From the NCBI GenBank assembly GCA_014843695.1, contig CM026404.1, positions 89,455,679 through 89,519,678 of the forward strand: a DNA stretch of 64,000 nucleotides. The letters run 5' to 3'. Both the position numbers and the translations under genes were made by a program. Numbering within the stretch: the stretch's first letter is position 1; each line of letters opens with the position of its first letter. The notes under the pieces are model-generated. The model had not been told where the DNA came from and did not search any database. It was given only the letters and a program-made list of their open reading frames with translations. Below, piece by piece: positions 59,990 through 64,000 of this stretch. The DNA comes from Archivesica marissinica. Its lineage: Eukaryota; Mollusca; Bivalvia; Venerida; Vesicomyidae.

Positions 59990-60475
59990 CCCCTTCCCTC
60001 ATAGAAGCACCTCTTGACGCCATTACCAATACGACATACATTGACAATGTAGTAGCCAAACCAATGTTCATAAACCCTTTCCCTCATAGATGCACCTCTT
60101 GACGCCATTACCAATACGACATACATTGACAATGTAGTAGCCAAACCAATGTTCATAAACCCTTCCCTCACAGAAGCACCTCTTGGCGCCATTACCAATA
60201 CGACATACATTGACAATGTAGTAGCCAAACCAATGTTCATAAACCCTTTCCCTCACAGAAGCACCTCTTGGCGCCATTACCAATACGACATACATTGACA
60301 ATGTAGTAGCCAAACCAATGTTCATAATAAAGGCCAGAATCTCATGTAGTCCCAGTAATATCTATGGAGGTGAGATATATATGGCGGCTATTTATCCACT
60401 GCATGATAGCTAAATGGCTATCGTTTGTATGGAGATATAATAGTATATTAACTTTAATCTCTATGAAGGAAAGGG
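59990..60475. mobile_element. TTAA MITE (family K) with four-fold expansion of its left 83 bp
   Basis: The left end CCCCTTCCCTCATAG follows TTAA (59986-59989). The right end, inverted, reads CCCTTTCCTTCATAG. The first 83 bp (CCTCATAGAAGCACCTCTTG ... CCAATGTTCATAAACC) are repeated four times (starts near 59990, 60074, 60158, 60242). The remainder matches the K copy at 28254-28488. The right TTAA is not preserved. Minus-strand frames here (MNIGLATTLSMYVVLVM...) are shadows of the 83-bp unit. Confidence 0.82.
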
Positions 60476-60489
60476 AAAATATATGCGAA

Positions 60490-60966
60490 AATATAGCTAG
60501 TGTTTTAAGATTGTGTTTAATTAATGCGATATAGCTACTGTTTTAAGATTGTGTTTAATTAATGCGATATAGCTACTGTTTTAAGATTGTGTTTAATTAA
60601 TGCGATATAGCTACTGTTTTAAGATTGTGTTTAATTAATGCGATATAGCTACTGTTTTAAGATTGTGTTTAATTAATGCGATATAGCTACTGTTTTAAGA
60701 TTGTGTTTAATTAATGCGATATAGCTACTGTTTTAAGATTGTGTTTAATTAATGCGATATAGCTACTGTTTTAAGATTGTGTTTAATTAATGCGATATAG
60801 CTACTGTTTTAAGATTGTGTTTAATTAATGCGATATAGCTACTGTTTTAAGATTGTGTTTAATTAATGCGATATAGCTACTGTTTTAAGATTGTGTTTAA
60901 TTAATGCGATATAGCTACTCTTTTAAGATTGTGTTTAATTAATGTGATATAGCTACTCTTTTAAGT
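60490..60966. repeat. 38-bp minisatellite (about 12 units) beside the K element
   Basis: Units read GCGATATAGCTACTGTTTTA, AGATTGTGTTTAATTAAT and are almost identical, diverging only at the two ends. A single diverged copy (ACGATATAGCTACTAGCTTAA) lies left of the MITE, so the MITE sits at the edge of, or within, this array. Confidence 0.94.
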
Positions 60967-61567
60967 CCGTATTTAAGCTTCTAACTTTGTAGCATTCATC
61001 AATTTTAAGTATTTAAATTATCGCTCATTATATTGTCTTAGTTTTACCAAGTGTAAACTTTATTTACCTATATAGTCTCTCGTAACTCATTAATGAGTGG
61101 CTTGTATTTTATTTGATAATACATGTATAATGTCATGCCTATTGTTTATACTAGTTATGCTGTATCCATGTCCGTACACTGGTGAGACGTTAATAAGATA
61201 TATGCCTGTCTAGTGCTGAACAACACCTTGAATCGGGTAATTCCGATCTAGAAGCTAATGGAATTAGAAAATAATGATATTAATCTGAATGTATGTTTTT
61301 GGCGTGTAAAATACGCACGAATTTACATCCAGCTAATTATAATATTGAAAAAAGAGCCGTTGACAGGAATATAAAGGTGCATGTACAACTAGAGAATAGC
61401 GCTCGGAGAGATACAAACCCCCGTCCTGGGCTGACCGCCATAACGACATGCCTTCACCGATTTCTTCCAAAATCCACAACCTTTTTAATAATCCTGGTAT
61501 CAAATCCACACACAGACCCTAAATATTCCAAGTATTCCCAACTATTTAAAAGTCAAACATCTATTTA
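60967..61567. other. No gene recognised
   Basis: Unique AT-rich DNA. The 91-codon frame at 61293-61568 has no domain. Confidence 0.4.
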
Positions 61568-62075
61568 AAAAGTTTAAACTTTATTTATTTTACAACGATT
61601 GCGAAGCAAGTTTTAATAACTTATATTAATCACTCTCGTTGGCGCGAATGAAAGCGTAAATGTGGTCATTCGTGTGGGAGGAAACAGGAGTACCCGGAGA
61701 AAACCCACTGTCCGATCTGGCGACAAGCGTACAAAGTCACATACTTCCCGGTCCCAGGAGGGTTGCATTTGTGAGAGGCGCGCGCTAACCACTGCGCTGT
61801 GTGTGTTTTACGTTAATTTATCGTCGCTACCGGTTGCCCATATGAGCGACGCCTCCTGAAGAGATTAGTCATTTTAGATTTTGGAGGATAGTGCAATGAT
61901 ACAGACAGAGACCCATTCCAGAATATCCTCTGGTTCTTTTACGTGCACGATGTACAGCATCGACACGAGACCTCGGTTTAATGTCCCATCTGAAAGACTG
62001 TTAATTGTATTAGGGTCAGACAGGGGATTGAACCTGCGACCCTGGATTACCACCACAGCGCTAATCGGACAAATA
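61568..62075 (-). mobile_element. SINE C, interrupted in its head by SINE A
   Basis: Tail and body occupy 61568-61798 (AAACTTTATTTATTTTAC on + to AACCACTGCGCT). The head end resumes at 62063 with AATCGGAC. The insertion lies in the A-box region of the head and would disable its promoter. Confidence 0.82.
61799..62052 (-). mobile_element. SINE A inserted in SINE C
   Basis: The tail starts at GTGTGTGTTTTACG. The element ends, 5'-truncated, at CCCTGGATTACCA. Flanking direct repeats CCACTGCGCT (61789-61798) and CCACAGCGCT (62053-62062) differ at one base and are the likely target duplication. Confidence 0.83.
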
Positions 62076-62196
62076 TCTATTTATATTAGCAAGTAGGCCA
62101 TCTTGGATTGAACAGAAAAAGCTATGTTGCGTGTATGCTAATATACATTCTAAAGCATTGCAAGTCCCTCAATTCTATAAAGATATATGAAGAACA

Positions 62197-62423
62197 ATAG
62201 CTCGCTTCTCACCAATGCAACCAGAGTTCGATCACTGGACTGGGAAGTATGTGAGATGGTACGGTGATCGCCAGATCGGACAGGTGGGTTTTCTCCGGGT
62301 ACTCCGGTTTCCTCCCACACGAATGACCACAGATACGCTTTCATCCGCGCCAACGAGAGTGATTAATATAAGTTGTTAGAACTTGCTTCGCAATCGTTGT
62401 AAAATAAATAAAGTTTAAACTTT
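62197..62423 (+). mobile_element. SINE C, head partly truncated
   Basis: Begins at TAGCTCGCTTCTCACC without the A box. B box GAGTTCGATCACTGG, full body and tail AACGAGAGTGATTAATATAA, CTTGCTTCGCAATCGTTG, AAATAAATAAAGTTTAAAC. Confidence 0.85.
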
Positions 62424-62468
62424 AATAGCCACAACTAAAACGTCAAAGGCAATCTAACGACATGTTAA

Positions 62469-63074
62469 AACGACACTACATCGGCGAAAAGCAACGTTCT
62501 ACAGAATGTAAGTTCCTATCACATGGTACAAATGTTTCCAAACTGTTTTACAACGGAATCTGAGTATTTCTATTAATAAACAATCGTCTTATTCTACGTT
62601 TGTTAACACAACAAAATAATGTAAATAAGGTAATACATGCGAGATACAACTCGTGTATCCTCAATAACAACATTTATTTACAGAGATTAGTTTATACAAA
62701 TTTATTTTAGCTCGATTGCGAAACAAGTTATTACAACTTATATTAATCACTCTCGAGATCTCATTCCTGATAGAATCCATCGCCACGATGGAGAGAGAAG
62801 AGGCAACGTGGAATTTAAATGCCTTGCCTAATGGCACAATCGTAACGGCTCCAGCGGGGCTCGAACTCCGGACCTTTCGCACCTGAAGCAAAAGCGCATC
62901 CACTGCGCTATCACGACTTCCACTTACAGAGATTGCAGATCGCAAGAACACTGTTTATTGATTGACAACTTGAGTTGGAATTATTTCGGAAGAAGTTGTA
63001 GTAGCAAACTAGCAATGATATGTATGCATAAAATAAGTATTTTTTCCTTAGCCTTACTACGATGTACTGTAGCT
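62469..63074. mobile_element. TTAA MITE (family I), copy 2, containing a SINE D
   Basis: TTAA flanks at 62465-62468 and 63075-63078. Ends are AACGACACTACATC and, inverted, AGCTACAGTACATC. Removing the SINE insertion leaves an element of about 360 bp that follows the 36194 copy but lacks part of its right half. Confidence 0.8.
62689..62923 (-). mobile_element. SINE D inserted in MITE I
   Basis: A complete D copy with head at the right, tail AGTTTATACAAATTTATT at the left, and an 11-bp perfect target duplication TTACAGAGATT (62678-62688 and 62924-62934). Confidence 0.9.
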
Positions 63075-63078
63075 TTAA

Positions 63079-63667
63079 GCTCAAACTATTTATAGTAACA
63101 CATACGGGCATCTGGATTCCACTTGCAATGTTCTCCTCAATGCCTTTAAAAGCACACAAGGTACATTTCAACATTAAACATTAGTCTTAATAGGGTCGTC
63201 GCTGGAGCTATTTTTATGATACGCACGGCCAAATATGCTTGTTTGTCGAGTGAGCATAGCGAGCTAGTATAATGTTAGAATGTGTAGCAGCATACGTAAA
63301 AAAATTTCAAATATATTTTATTTCATAAGATGTAATGCTGCTTTAATATATAAATGTATGCACAATTATAAATCAGATATATTTCATGCAACGTTGATTC
63401 CTCTGTATCAAACATGCAACGTTATTAGGGGATTTGCTCCGACCCTTACTGGTCGCTGGACGGAGCAATGATAATAATAAAATAATATATATATAATAAA
63501 GACTTTATTTAACGAGAGAACTAATTTGAATAATTAAGTCAATCTACCATGAGGCCCTCAACAATAAATGGGGCTCCCACTTTCTGGGGCCGGAAACGAA
63601 AAAGAAAAGATACGTAAAGCCGTCTGGATAAACATGAAGCGTTAACCGTTGTGTCTATACAGGTTTA
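63079..63667. other. No gene recognised
   Basis: AT-rich unique DNA with TA/ATA-type runs near 63465-63510. Confidence 0.4.
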
Positions 63668-64000
63668 CGCAATACCTCCTCGCACTTTCGTCAAGGCGAC
63701 ATCAACGCTGACACCGACGTCGAAGTATCGCAATACCTCCTCGCACTTTCGTCACGCCGACATCAACGCCGACACCGACGTCGAAGTATCGCAACACCTC
63801 CTCGCACTTTCGTCACGCCGACATCAACGCCGACACCGACGTCAAAGTATCGCAACACCTCCTCGCACTTTCGTCACGCCGACATCAACGCTGACACCGA
63901 CGTCAAAGTATCGCAACACCTCCTCGCACTTTCGTCACGCCGACATCAACGCTGACACCGACGTCAAAGTATCGCAACACCTCCTCGCACTTTCGTCACG
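63668..64000. repeat. 61-bp minisatellite (over 5 units), cut by the window end
   Basis: Units read CGCAATACCTCCTCGCACTT, TCGTCACGCCGACATCAACG, CCGACACCGACGTCGAAGTA, T. The GC content is far above the flanking DNA. The array clearly continues beyond 64000. Confidence 0.95.

Noticed and set aside
59820..60325. Minus-strand frames MNIGLATTLSMYVVLV... as small membrane proteins
   Set aside because: They are shadows of the 83-bp expansion of MITE K. The unexpanded copy at 28254 has no equivalent frame.

Overview
The window is non-coding eukaryotic DNA made almost entirely of tandem arrays and short mobile elements. It contains many tRNA-derived SINEs with RNA polymerase III-type boxes, TIR transposons and MITEs with TTAA or TAA target duplications, a decayed intron-containing PIF/Harbinger transposon, and mini- and microsatellites from 4-bp to 93-bp units. 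There are no prokaryotic-style gene clusters, rRNA genes or clear tRNA genes. The SINE types suggest a marine invertebrate, most likely a mollusc, but this is a guess from repeat style and nothing here fixes the species. No intact protein-coding gene could be supported. Most long open frames, including one of 1,436 codons, come from repeat units that lack stop codons.

Layout. 1-11947: 17-bp minisatellite, cut by the window start, with higher-order blocks. 11948-16900: SINEs (families called A, B, C, D and F here), a 36-bp array, and two SINEs with internal tandem expansions. 16908-20306: 42/39/38-bp array. 20680-22740: SINEs F, A and D and a 30-bp array. 22741-24840: AT-rich DNA with two inverted-repeat structures. 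24841-26060: SINE A and a 60-bp array. 26866-27390: polypyrimidine tract. 28085-29044: SINEs, one interrupted by a TTAA MITE. 29172-32246: 19-bp array running into a 49-bp array. 32655-36026: SINE D split by a 3.13-kb Harbinger element that carries a broken MADF-domain gene (+) and the N-terminal part of a HARBI-like transposase gene (-), apparently joined by an internal deletion. 36194-38483: a second MITE family, a LINE 3' remnant and a hairpin. 38671-52788: 14-kb array of a 28-bp unit with an exactly repeated 1,737-bp period. 53372-54395: head-to-tail SINE cluster including a B/A chimera. 55617-57588: SINE F, a (TTCG)n(TGCG)n(TTCG)n block and a 356-bp foldback element. 58170-63078: SINEs, nested MITE/SINE pairs and a 38-bp array. 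63668-64000: a 61-bp array cut by the window end.

The recurring theme is that tandem arrays lie inside or beside identifiable mobile elements. SINE D is expanded internally at 16373-16775 and in its tRNA head at 59010-59123. A C-like SINE carries a 93-bp expansion, a TTAA MITE an 83-bp expansion, and the Harbinger intron a 57-bp array. Several of the larger arrays start close to the tRNA-head side of a SINE A copy. Family letters are labels for this window only, not database names.
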